In this document: piece by piece, positions 1-5,348 of the stretch
How positions within the stretch are numbered: position 1 is the stretch's first letter
Layout: the number at the start of each line of letters is the position of its first letter
Assembly: GCA_001828445.1 (NCBI GenBank)
Contig: MHYJ01000020.1
Span: 5,604-12,148, forward strand
Source: Planctomycetes bacterium RBG_16_43_13
GTDB lineage: Bacteria; Planctomycetota; MHYJ01
Direction of reading: 5' to 3'
DNA length: 6,545 bases
Notes under the pieces: generated by a model
Database searches by the model: none
Told to the model about the DNA's origin: nothing
What the model saw: the letters and a program-made list of their open reading frames with translations, nothing else
Translations under genes and position numbers: made by a program

Positions 1-969
1 ACGACATCGCCAGAGAGCAACTCGGAAAACGGACAGGCAACAGCCACGCCAGAAATAAGAGCCGCCGTCTCACAACTCGTCTATCACTCGAAAGTAACTT
101 GGGACGACATCGGCGGGCTTGACGACACAAAGAACGAAATAAAATTCGCCCTCGGTATGACGCTTGCGAAACCGCCCGACAATATAAATATCTCTGGCTG
201 GACGAAGATGCTCTTCTATGGACCGCCCGGCACGGGCAAGACGCTCCTCGCCGCCGCCACCTCAAATGCTATAAAAGATGCCGACGGCGTCCCTTCCGTC
301 TTCTTCAACGTGAAGGTCTCAAGCGTCCTTTCAAAATATTTCGGCGAGTCGTCCAAAATAGTGGCAGAACTCTACGGTATGGCGCGCGACACCTCTCCCG
401 CCGTCATATTCCTCGACGAGTTCGAGTCCATCTGCGGAAAAAGAGGCGAATCCGCAGACAGCGGTCCCGAAAGAAGAATCCTCTCCACAATATTATCAGA
501 ACTCGACGGTATGGAGCAGAAAGGCAGAACCGACATCTACGTCCTCACCATCGCCGCTACGAATAGACCCTGGGATTTAGACCCCGCAGTCCTCAGCCGA
601 TTCGAGAAAAAAATCCTCATCCCACTCCCCGACTATAAAACCCGACTCCAGATACTGAAAATCCACATCGAGAAAAAAGGATTCAGCTCGTCTATCGGCT
701 ACGACAAATTAGCCCAGATGACCGACGGCTTCAGCGGAAGGGAAATAGAACGTTTCGCCAAACAGGTTACGAGTTCGATGATTATAGAAATGAATAGAGA
801 AATCCCCGCCCTCGTCGATAAGGGCTTGGACTTCGTAAAACAACACAAGATAAAAATACGCGAACTGACGGAGCAGGACTTCGAGCGGGCAAGGAAACAA
901 ATAATCCCACAGACCTCCCCCACCGAGATGAAAAAATACCTCGACTGGAAGGAAGGGTTAGATAAATAG
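1..969 (+). CDS. Vps4/katanin-type AAA ATPase, 5'-truncated by the window
   Basis: An ATP-driven remodelling or unfolding AAA ATPase whose substrate cannot be told from sequence. The frame is open from base 1, so the true start lies upstream; the ATG at 157 is inside the AAA core and is not the start. Numbering from base 1: a low-complexity Ser/Thr/Gly/Pro linker (1-20), then VTWDDIGGL, the classic lead-in of Vps4-type modules, Walker A GPPGTGKT (74-81), pore loop KYFGES (about 112-117), Walker B VIFLDE (135-140), sensor 1 ATN (186-188), NRPWDLD and RFEKKILIPLPD (second region of homology), and a C-terminal SPTEMKKYLDW helix like that of katanin and Vps4. These mark the 'meiotic clade' rather than FtsH or two-domain Cdc48. 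The usual Arg-Arg pair before Phe reads Ser-Arg, so one finger arginine may be missing. Any N-terminal MIT-like domain lies outside the window. The end abuts the TPR gene, suggesting an operon. Confidence 0.9.
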   Translation, partial: TTSPESNSENGQATATPEIRAAVSQLVYHSKVTWDDIGGLDDTKNEIKFALGMTLAKPPDNINISGWTKMLFYGPPGTGKTLLAAATSNAIKDADGVPSVFFNVKVSSVLSKYFGESSKIVAELYGMARDTSPAVIFLDEFESICGKRGESADSGPERRILSTILSELDGMEQKGRTDIYVLTIAATNRPWDLDPAVLSRFEKKILIPLPDYKTRLQILKIHIEKKGFSSSIGYDKLAQMTDGFSGREIERFAKQVTSSMIIEMNREIPALVDKGLDFVKQHKIKIRELTEQDFERARKQIIPQTSPTEMKKYLDWKEGLDK

Positions 970-970
970 A

Positions 971-2107
971 ATGAGACGCATCATCTTCGCCACAATACTA
1001 ATATTTGCACTGTTCGGCATTACACTCTCCCAAGACAACAAGCCCGCTACGAAAAGACACCTCCCGAAAACAGGCATAAAATACTCCAACCCCTTCTTCG
1101 CATTCAAAGTAATAATCCCTCCCGGCTGGATGGTCGGCACGCCTGCGACTAAGAACACACACTTCAGTTTCTACGGACCGAAAGTCGGCAGTGAACAGCC
1201 GCGCATCGACCTCCTCGTAACGAAAGACAAACAACCGCTCACGGAATTCATAACAACATTTAAAGCCGCATTCAAAAAGGCATACCCTGATATAGAATTC
1301 AAGACCGACGGGGCGCTAACAATGACGACACCGAAGGCGAAAGAGACGTACCAATTCACAGCCACATTCACCGCTGACGGCAATGCTATGAAAAATATCT
1401 ATACATTTCTCTCAAACGACGAGAGGAAATACGTCCTCTCCTTCAACGCAAAGGAAACCATATTCGACTCCCTCTCCACCGCAGTCGATACATCTATGCG
1501 TTCGCTCAGGATAATGAAAGAGCCGTCGCTAACTGATGACCAGAGAAAAGAATTCTCAAGGCACTATAACGTAGGCGTGTCTGCCGCACAGAACGGTAAA
1601 TTCGACGATGCCCTAAAGGAATATTTAGAGGCGGAGAAGATTTTTCCCGACTACGACGAACTGCATATGCGTCTCGGAATGGCGTATTCCCTGAAAGGCG
1701 ACCTGCCGAATGCACAGAAAGAATTCGAGAGGGCGGCACTGCTCGACCCTGACGACTACGATTACCATTTCAACTTAGGCACCACACTCACCAAAAATAA
1801 TAAATATGACGAGGCACTAAAATCACTCTCGCGTGCGGCAGAACTCGACCCCGAACAAGAGCAGACCTACACGAATATGGGCGTGATTTATCTACTAAAA
1901 CAAAATAATCCCGAGAAGGCAATAGAGGTGCTGACGAAGGCGGTGAAGTGCGACCCAGAATCCACACTCGCACACTACAATTTAGGGCTCGCATACGAGG
2001 GAACTGGAAAGACAAAAGAGGCGGAGCGCGAATTCAAGGATACCCTCAAACTCGACACCGCTCACAAAGGGGCGAAGGACGGGCTGGAGCGGATAAAGAA
2101 GAAATAA
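971..2107 (+). CDS. Exported TPR protein with PsbP/DUF1795-like N-terminal domain
   Basis: A secreted or periplasmic protein of 378 aa, probably a protein-interaction scaffold. Residues 1-20 form a typical Sec signal peptide (MRR, then a hydrophobic Ile/Phe/Leu core, likely cleavage near Ser20-Gln21); there is no lipobox cysteine. Residues about 35-182 (NPFFAFKVIIPPGW, then alternating strands and 'SLRIM') resemble the PsbP/Mog1 fold of DUF1795-like proteins, a fold-level guess. Residues about 197-367 hold five 34-residue TPR units with the usual pattern (for example FDDALKEYLEAEKIFPD, NAQKEFERAALLDPDD, YDEALKSLSRAAELDPE, PEKAIEVLTKAVKCDPE, KEAEREFKDTLKLD). It starts one base after the ATPase stop and has no well-placed SD (a GGAAGG run lies about 14 nt upstream), so translation probably depends on termination-reinitiation from the ATPase gene. 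The export signal means it would not meet the ATPase in the cytoplasm unless the signal is wrong. Specific role unknown. Confidence 0.88.
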   Translation: MRRIIFATILIFALFGITLSQDNKPATKRHLPKTGIKYSNPFFAFKVIIPPGWMVGTPATKNTHFSFYGPKVGSEQPRIDLLVTKDKQPLTEFITTFKAAFKKAYPDIEFKTDGALTMTTPKAKETYQFTATFTADGNAMKNIYTFLSNDERKYVLSFNAKETIFDSLSTAVDTSMRSLRIMKEPSLTDDQRKEFSRHYNVGVSAAQNGKFDDALKEYLEAEKIFPDYDELHMRLGMAYSLKGDLPNAQKEFERAALLDPDDYDYHFNLGTTLTKNNKYDEALKSLSRAAELDPEQEQTYTNMGVIYLLKQNNPEKAIEVLTKAVKCDPESTLAHYNLGLAYEGTGKTKEAEREFKDTLKLDTAHKGAKDGLERIKKK

Positions 2108-2194
2108 AAAATTGTTGACCAAATTTCATGTTATAGTGATTTATCCCTTAATAAAGTTATTGCTATCTGACGATAATTAGTGTAAGCTAATAAT

Positions 2195-2224
2195 TTGACA
2201 AAGGAAAGTTAGATGTAGTATAAT
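2195..2224 (+). promoter_or_regulatory. Near-perfect sigma70-type promoter for the 61-aa gene
   Basis: TTGACA (2195-2200), an 18-base spacer, then TATAAT (2219-2224): both hexamers match the bacterial housekeeping consensus exactly. The expected start of transcription is about 2230-2232, giving a leader of only about ten bases that would begin at or inside the Shine-Dalgarno. Confidence 0.8.
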
Positions 2225-2229
2225 CCATC

Positions 2230-2236
2230 AAGGAGG
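2230..2236 (+). promoter_or_regulatory. Strong Shine-Dalgarno of the 61-aa gene
   Basis: AAGGAGG followed by AAGT and then ATG at 2241. It is a perfect anti-16S match with a slightly short spacing of 4 nt, and it decides the start of the small gene. It stands out because most neighbouring genes have no SD. Confidence 0.8.
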
Positions 2237-2240
2237 AAGT

Positions 2241-2426
2241 ATGGGTAAAGAAGAATGTAAAAAGAACGAACGGGTAGTAGATTTACAGACAACAGAGTAT
2301 CAGGAGAATAACTCTGATTTTGCGATAATAACCACTTCAGGATGTGAACTTATAAATATAGGAACGAAGAATCCTCTTGAACTGGAAAAGATACTTGAAG
2401 TAACACCATGGTATTTTAGCCACTAA
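2241..2426 (+). CDS. Small orphan protein, 61 aa, unknown function
   Basis: I do not recognise this protein. It is supported as a gene by its consensus promoter and perfect SD rather than by homology. The sequence begins MGKEECKKNERVVDL, is hydrophilic and charged at first, continues with a beta-like stretch (FAIITTSGCELINIG), and ends in a helix-like segment (LELEKILEVTPWYFSH). There is no signal peptide or membrane segment, so it should be cytoplasmic. There are two cysteines (6 and 35). Codons favour A/T endings, unlike the TPR gene before it. Its stop overlaps the stop of the convergent Ntn hydrolase gene by three bases, so their transcripts are antisense to each other at the tails. It could be a regulator, an antitoxin-like partner or a fragment; none of these is shown by the sequence. 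Confidence 0.6.
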   Translation: MGKEECKKNERVVDLQTTEYQENNSDFAIITTSGCELINIGTKNPLELEKILEVTPWYFSH

Positions 2427-3184
2427 GCATGCAGTTTTTTCTCTTTTAACCAAACAAAACGTCTATCGTGGGTTATAGCAGCCACATCTATCTCACCTCC
2501 ACATAGAGGAGGGCCAGCTACAAATCGCCATCTCCCTAATGTTACATTTAAACACCAAATCGTAAAATCCACTGCATCTTGCAGAGGCATTAGGTCAAAA
2601 GTTATCGTATACGGTATTCCTTGAAAATTAGGATCGCTTTGTTTTATTTGCTTAAGCAGTTTCTCGTCTCCACCATTAAGCAGCCGAACTAAAGCATCTG
2701 TCATTCCTCTCCACATACTACCAAACTGGGGTTTACCATTCTGAGCGGGAAATAGTTCCTCTGGAGAATTATTAGTAGGAATTACTATCTCATATACCTC
2801 AGGAAAAAATGTATTATTTGAATAACCTGCAATCATCATACCTAATTGAGGTGGTGGCTTCATCTGTTGAAAAGGAGAAGAGTTATACTTACTTTGCATA
2901 AATGTAAATAATAGCTTGGCTAAATCTTTAACCATCCAATCTTTTTTTTGGGCAATAACTTGTTCAGTGTTTTCAAATTCCTTAATTAAACTTTCTATAT
3001 TCCTATTTTCTATCATACCTAATCCCCATGTAACTATTCCTATAGGATAATCGAGCACATTATAGAGCTTCCTTCCGTAATTAAATATATGCGCTATTGT
3101 CCCGGCAGGGGTAGGTAAAGAAACAGCACTATCGGCCCCCAGAACTAAACCTTCTCCAACCTTAACTACTATAGCTATAGTCAT
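2423..3184 (-). CDS. Stand-alone proteasome-like Ntn hydrolase
   Basis: A 253-aa protein with the N-terminal signature of proteasome beta subunits and HslV: Thr2 directly after Met, then IAIVVKVGEGLVLGADSA. After Met removal Thr becomes residue 1 and the Asp of GADSA becomes residue 17, the same spacing as the catalytic Thr1/Asp17 of the 20S beta subunit. GRKLYNV (Lys38 of the precursor) fits the catalytic Lys33 region with about a five-residue insertion, and the following PIGIVTWGLG fits the conserved Gly-rich strand. A central strand LGMMIAGYS (about 114-122) and the C-terminal GGEIDVAAIT strand complete an Ntn-like pattern. No propeptide is needed. It is longer than HslV (about 175 aa). 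Probably a cytoplasmic threonine peptidase or amidohydrolase; substrate unknown. No HslU-like ATPase lies beside it. The mRNA appears leaderless. It resembles a family of uncharacterised single-gene bacterial HslV-like proteins that I recall only by pattern. Confidence 0.82.
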   Translation of the reverse strand: MTIAIVVKVGEGLVLGADSAVSLPTPAGTIAHIFNYGRKLYNVLDYPIGIVTWGLGMIENRNIESLIKEFENTEQVIAQKKDWMVKDLAKLLFTFMQSKYNSSPFQQMKPPPQLGMMIAGYSNNTFFPEVYEIVIPTNNSPEELFPAQNGKPQFGSMWRGMTDALVRLLNGGDEKLLKQIKQSDPNFQGIPYTITFDLMPLQDAVDFTIWCLNVTLGRWRFVAGPPLCGGEIDVAAITHDRRFVWLKEKKLHA

Positions 3185-3194
3185 ATTTTAGCCC

Positions 3195-3222
3195 ATTATA
3201 ATAAGTTGCAGTATCTTTACAA
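3195..3222 (-). promoter_or_regulatory. Promoter of the Ntn hydrolase gene
   Basis: Read on the minus strand: TTGTAA (3222-3217), a 16-base spacer, then TATAAT (3200-3195). Only ten bases (GGGCTAAAAT) separate the -10 from the ATG at 3184 and no SD is present, so transcription should begin at or within a few bases of the start codon. Confidence 0.65.
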
Positions 3223-3287
3223 GCAATAAATATTGGTATATTATTCTAACTGATATTGTTTAATACTCGCAATTGGGAAAGAAATAG

Positions 3288-3293
3288 TATAAT
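3288..3293 (+). promoter_or_regulatory. -10 element giving a leaderless PLD nuclease mRNA
   Basis: TATAAT, followed by CGTCCACT and then ATG at 3302. The start codon sits where transcription should start, and there is no SD. No convincing -35 is seen at 16-18 bases (a TTGTTT at 3256-3261 is too far away), so an activator or a -10-driven promoter is possible. It lies about 90 bases from the divergent Ntn hydrolase promoter in the same 117-base gap. Confidence 0.6.
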
Positions 3294-3301
3294 CGTCCAC
3301 T

Positions 3302-3895
3302 ATGCAAACACCGAGCCAAAATAGCCACAAATTCTGTGCGGTTGTAATCCTACTCTGCCTCGTCGTAATAGTATATTTAGCGGTGGGGTGCGTTTCGCCT
3401 CCTACCACTGTTACTCATACCACTACCTCTACAAAACCATCTATAAATGTATATTTTAATCCCGGAGGTAATTGCACTGCGCGTATAGTTGATGAAATTA
3501 ACCTTGCTAAGAAGGAAATATTAGTTCAAGCATATTCCTTCACAAGCAAACCGATTGCTGATGCACTTATAGACGCACACAAGAGAATAGGTCGTACTGG
3601 TTCAGTAACAATTCTTTTAGATAAAAGCCAACTTAAAGCAAGAGGTTCACAGAGAATGCGTTGTCAAAAAAACAACATCCCCATTTTTAATGATGAGCAT
3701 AGTGGGATAGCCCACAACAAGATTATAATTATTGACGGTAAAACACTTATAACAGGTAGCTTTAATTTCTCTGAAGCAGCAGAGACCAGTAATGCTGAAA
3801 ATATCCTTATCATTAAAGGTTATCCTGACATTATTTCTCGCTATATACAAAATTGGCTAACCCACGAAGGACATTCATCGCCGTTTGACGATTAA
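3302..3895 (+). CDS. Nuc-type phospholipase D-family nuclease, putative lipoprotein
   Basis: A 197-aa single-HKD protein of the phospholipase D superfamily, most like the plasmid pKM101 endonuclease Nuc, which works as a homodimer with one HKD per subunit and cleaves DNA without metal. The motif is complete: His138, Lys140 and Asp145 in HNKIIIID, followed by GSFNF (152-156) and NAEN (164-167). The domain starts near residue 48 with INVYFNPGG and continues with ILVQAYSFTS and VTILLDKSQ, all typical of Nuc. The N-terminus has a hydrophobic helix (about 11-29) ending LAVGC, a plausible lipobox with Cys30, then a Thr/Ser/Pro-rich linker (31-47). The protein is therefore probably anchored outside the cytoplasmic membrane, fitting a role in degrading external DNA; a simple membrane anchor is the alternative. 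Codons are A/T-ending, as in the two genes to its left. It converges on the 106-aa gene with an 8-base gap. Confidence 0.88.
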   Translation: MQTPSQNSHKFCAVVILLCLVVIVYLAVGCVSPPTTVTHTTTSTKPSINVYFNPGGNCTARIVDEINLAKKEILVQAYSFTSKPIADALIDAHKRIGRTGSVTILLDKSQLKARGSQRMRCQKNNIPIFNDEHSGIAHNKIIIIDGKTLITGSFNFSEAAETSNAENILIIKGYPDIISRYIQNWLTHEGHSSPFDD

Positions 3896-3903
3896 AAACC
3901 CTG

Positions 3904-4224
3904 TTACTTCCCCTCTCTCATCTCCTCCTCCAGCCGTTTGCGAAGTTTCTTTGCGAAAGGAGGATGAAAGGTTACAGCTACATTCATAGGATAGTAGAGA
4001 GGTGCTTGAGCGGCGGATGCCTGCTCCATCTTGCGAAGCGATTTAATGAGTTCTTTTACTTTGCTCTTCCCCTGCGCATCAAACATAAAGGCACCCCACC
4101 GATTGGGCTTGAAGAAGAAGGCATCATTATCAATGTCGTCGTATTCCATCACATAAGCATCGTCTGACGTATTGGCAATGTTGTCAAGTGGAACGTTCTT
4201 ACTCTTCGTAGATTTTTTCTTCAT
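3904..4224 (-). CDS. Hypothetical protein, 106 aa, second gene of a minus-strand pair
   Basis: I do not recognise this protein. The start at 4224 is chosen because AAGGAG lies 8 nt upstream of that ATG; a GTG at 4254 would add ten residues but overlaps the preceding gene and leaves the SD inside the coding region. The sequence has a Lys/Ser-rich start (MKKKSTKSKN), an acidic stretch (SDDAYVMEYDDIDND, about 20-34), a compact segment FFFKPNRWGAFMF, a helix (SKVKELIKSLRKMEQ), a possible strand (MNVAVTFHPPF) and a charged C-terminal helix (KKLRKRLEEEMREGK). There is no signal peptide or membrane segment. It is probably translated together with the 327-aa protein upstream, whose stop codon overlaps its SD, so the two may be partners. 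Its stop faces the PLD gene 8 bases away. Confidence 0.65.
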   Translation of the reverse strand: MKKKSTKSKNVPLDNIANTSDDAYVMEYDDIDNDAFFFKPNRWGAFMFDAQGKSKVKELIKSLRKMEQASAAQAPLYYPMNVAVTFHPPFAKKLRKRLEEEMREGK

Positions 4225-4231
4225 AATGTCT

Positions 4232-4238
4232 CTCCTTA
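4232..4238 (-). promoter_or_regulatory. Shine-Dalgarno of the 106-aa gene, overlapping the upstream stop
   Basis: On the minus strand the sequence TAAGGAGAGACATTATG contains both the stop of the 327-aa gene (TAA, 4238-4236) and the SD AAGGAG for the ATG at 4224. The arrangement suggests translational coupling and supports 4224 over the GTG at 4254 as the start. Confidence 0.75.
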
Positions 4239-5219
4239 TTTTTTCTTTTCCCACGTCGCCTTGACCATTTTGGTCTTTGTTTCGGCATATCTCTTTTTTA
4301 TTTTGTAGCGGTATTCCCCCAATTTCTTCAACAGCTTGAGGGCATTTTTCGACATCTTCTCGCCCGGGAAGAGGACGAACTTCGGCTTTTTCTCGCCTCT
4401 ATATACCGCCTTAGTCATTTTATATTCCCCTCGCCGAGGTATATCTATAACCGCCTCCGTGCTGAATACGCTCTCCATAGGTGCGACGTGTTTCGCTGGT
4501 GCGGTTACCAAATCGGCATAGATATATATCTGCCCGTAAGCCATATCGCTAAACTTTAGGTCCTCCTGCTCAAATACTGTTCCTGAGCATCTGATGGAAT
4601 CAATCTTAAATGGAACAACCGTTAGTTCTTTCATTGAGTAATTTTTTATCTTTATAATGCGGTGAATGGTAGCCGGGATTGCGACGCCTCTATACCACCC
4701 GGCGACCCAAATCCTAACCACTACGTCGGAGTATGTTCCGCCCGCCAGCATCAGATTGAAGGCACCGTGGATATATTCTCCCTTTTTATTATACTTTGCC
4801 CAAGAAAGCATTGGGGCAGGCGGTGGGTCTTTCCGGAATTGCGGCTCCAGCCGAGGCCAGGACATCTTGCAGGCGGCGGCGAGGATATTTTTCGCCATAA
4901 ATAGTGTGAACCAGTCCATCTGGAATCGTGTCCTGCGGCGAAAATACCAAGCCCTACGAGTTGACATCTCCCGTTCCTTCCTATGGGCATCCGCATCAAC
5001 AGCGGCCGCCCATCTCACCCTCGTCTCCAACGGGAGTGTGCAAATGATCTTACTCAATATGGCAAATATGTTCCATATCTCCTTTATGCGATACGTTAGG
5101 GGTATGACCATTCTCCTCGCTAACCGCCGAGCCCTCAATAGCCCCCTATATGCGTATACCGTAACCGACTCCCCTGGAGTAAACCTACCATACATCTCCC
5201 TCAAGCTTCTGCCCTTCAT
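4236..5219 (-). CDS. Hypothetical basic protein, 327 aa, first gene of a minus-strand pair
   Basis: No family recognised with confidence. The protein is strongly basic. Residues about 25-125 look helical and rich in Arg and Trp, with the pattern LPLETRVRWAAAVDADAH (62-79) followed by RFQMDWFTLFMAKN (98-111); this 'helix, W-x-x-A, then F-x-x-F-x-x-x-N, then PPPAP' layout recalls uncharacterised bacterial proteins of phage- or cargo-like type, a weak resemblance from memory. Residues about 140-290 look beta-rich (VVVRIWVAG, GQIYIYADLV, AVIDIP), perhaps two beta modules, and the tail (about 297-327) is a Lys/Arg-rich helix. There is no clear signal peptide. The ATG at 5219 has a weak SD (AAGGGA, 8 nt upstream) and a good promoter 49 nt upstream of it; a second ATG at 5195 (MYGRF) is possible but its GAGGG is too close. 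The opposite-strand open frame in 4666-5304 is judged a shadow. Confidence 0.7.
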   Translation of the reverse strand: MKGRSLREMYGRFTPGESVTVYAYRGLLRARRLARRMVIPLTYRIKEIWNIFAILSKIICTLPLETRVRWAAAVDADAHRKEREMSTRRAWYFRRRTRFQMDWFTLFMAKNILAAACKMSWPRLEPQFRKDPPPAPMLSWAKYNKKGEYIHGAFNLMLAGGTYSDVVVRIWVAGWYRGVAIPATIHRIIKIKNYSMKELTVVPFKIDSIRCSGTVFEQEDLKFSDMAYGQIYIYADLVTAPAKHVAPMESVFSTEAVIDIPRRGEYKMTKAVYRGEKKPKFVLFPGEKMSKNALKLLKKLGEYRYKIKKRYAETKTKMVKATWEKKK

Positions 5220-5231
5220 AGTTAAGTTCCC

Positions 5232-5245
5232 TTGTCAAAAGACAA
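5232..5245 (-). promoter_or_regulatory. Palindrome TTGTC-N4-GACAA in the leader of the minus-strand pair
   Basis: A perfect 5-4-5 inverted repeat lies between the predicted transcription start (about 5262) and the ATG at 5219. Its downstream arm overlaps the first bases of the weak SD AAGGGA (5233-5228). It could be a repressor operator or a small RNA hairpin affecting initiation. It is short enough to occur by chance. Confidence 0.3.
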
Positions 5246-5268
5246 CTCTAATGCTTGCTGAAACATTT

Positions 5269-5297
5269 ATTATATCCCTACACATAAGAATAGTCAA
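5269..5297 (-). promoter_or_regulatory. Sigma70-type promoter of the minus-strand gene pair
   Basis: On the minus strand: TTGACT (5297-5292), a 17-base spacer, TATAAT (5274-5269). The expected start is near 5262, giving a leader of about 43 bases, in contrast to the leaderless neighbours. It lies back to back with the glycyl-tRNA synthetase promoter. Confidence 0.75.
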
Positions 5298-5310
5298 TCT
5301 CTAAAAACAC

Positions 5311-5339
5311 TTGCCCATTAGACCAAATAAGGTTATAAA
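5311..5339 (+). promoter_or_regulatory. Promoter of glycyl-tRNA synthetase, leaderless type
   Basis: TTGCCC (5311-5316), a 17-base spacer, TATAAA (5334-5339), then TCTACCTCT and ATG at 5349. The -10 ends nine bases before the ATG and there is no SD, so the mRNA probably starts at or very near the start codon. Confidence 0.65.
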
Positions 5340-5348
5340 TCTACCTCT

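Larger units (their letters stand above)
2108..2240. other. AT-rich intergenic region upstream of the 61-aa gene
   Basis: A gap of 133 bases between the TPR gene and the small gene, much richer in A/T than the preceding gene. It contains the promoter and SD listed separately. A small stem-loop, ATTAGT-GTAA-GCTAAT (2176-2191), sits just before the -35 box, but no T-run follows it, so it is not a convincing terminator. No tRNA or other RNA gene is visible. The compositional change begins here. Confidence 0.6.
2108..3900. other. AT-rich accessory block (orphan gene, Ntn hydrolase, PLD nuclease)
   Basis: From just after the TPR stop to the end of the PLD gene the base composition and codon endings shift visibly towards A/T, and every gene has its own promoter. 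Flanking genes use many ctc, ttc, ccc and gac codons. No integrase, transposase, terminal inverted repeat or att-like direct repeat is visible at either edge, so the mechanism of arrival is unknown and the limits are approximate. Confidence 0.5.

Noticed and set aside
157..969. ATG at 157 as the start of the ATPase
   Set aside because: The frame is open to base 1 and encodes the conserved VTWDDIGGL lead-in before this Met, so the gene starts upstream of the window.
2115..2137. TTGACC and TATAGT as a second promoter
   Set aside because: The spacer is only 11 bases, too short for sigma70, and no good -10 lies at 16-18.
2176..2191. Stem-loop ATTAGT-GTAA-GCTAAT as a terminator of the TPR operon
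   Set aside because: The stem is six AU-rich pairs including a GU, no U-run follows, and it lies about 70 bases past the stop.
1..3184. The ATPase acting as the unfoldase of the Ntn hydrolase, a mini-proteasome
   Set aside because: The genes are in different transcription units and orientation with different codon style, and the ATPase ends in LDK without the HbYX tail that proteasomal ATPases use to dock.
3880..3920. Bidirectional terminator between the PLD gene and the 106-aa gene
   Set aside because: The 8-base gap and its surroundings show no inverted repeat with a T-run on either strand.
4225..4254. GTG at 4254 as the start of the 106-aa gene
   Set aside because: It would overlap the upstream gene and place the good SD AAGGAG inside the coding sequence; ATG 4224 has the properly spaced SD.
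4666..5304. Plus-strand open frame of 212 codons opposite the 327-aa gene
   Set aside because: It has no SD or promoter, overlaps the minus-strand promoter, and its composition looks like an antisense shadow. The opposite frame is longer and has a promoter and a coupled downstream gene.
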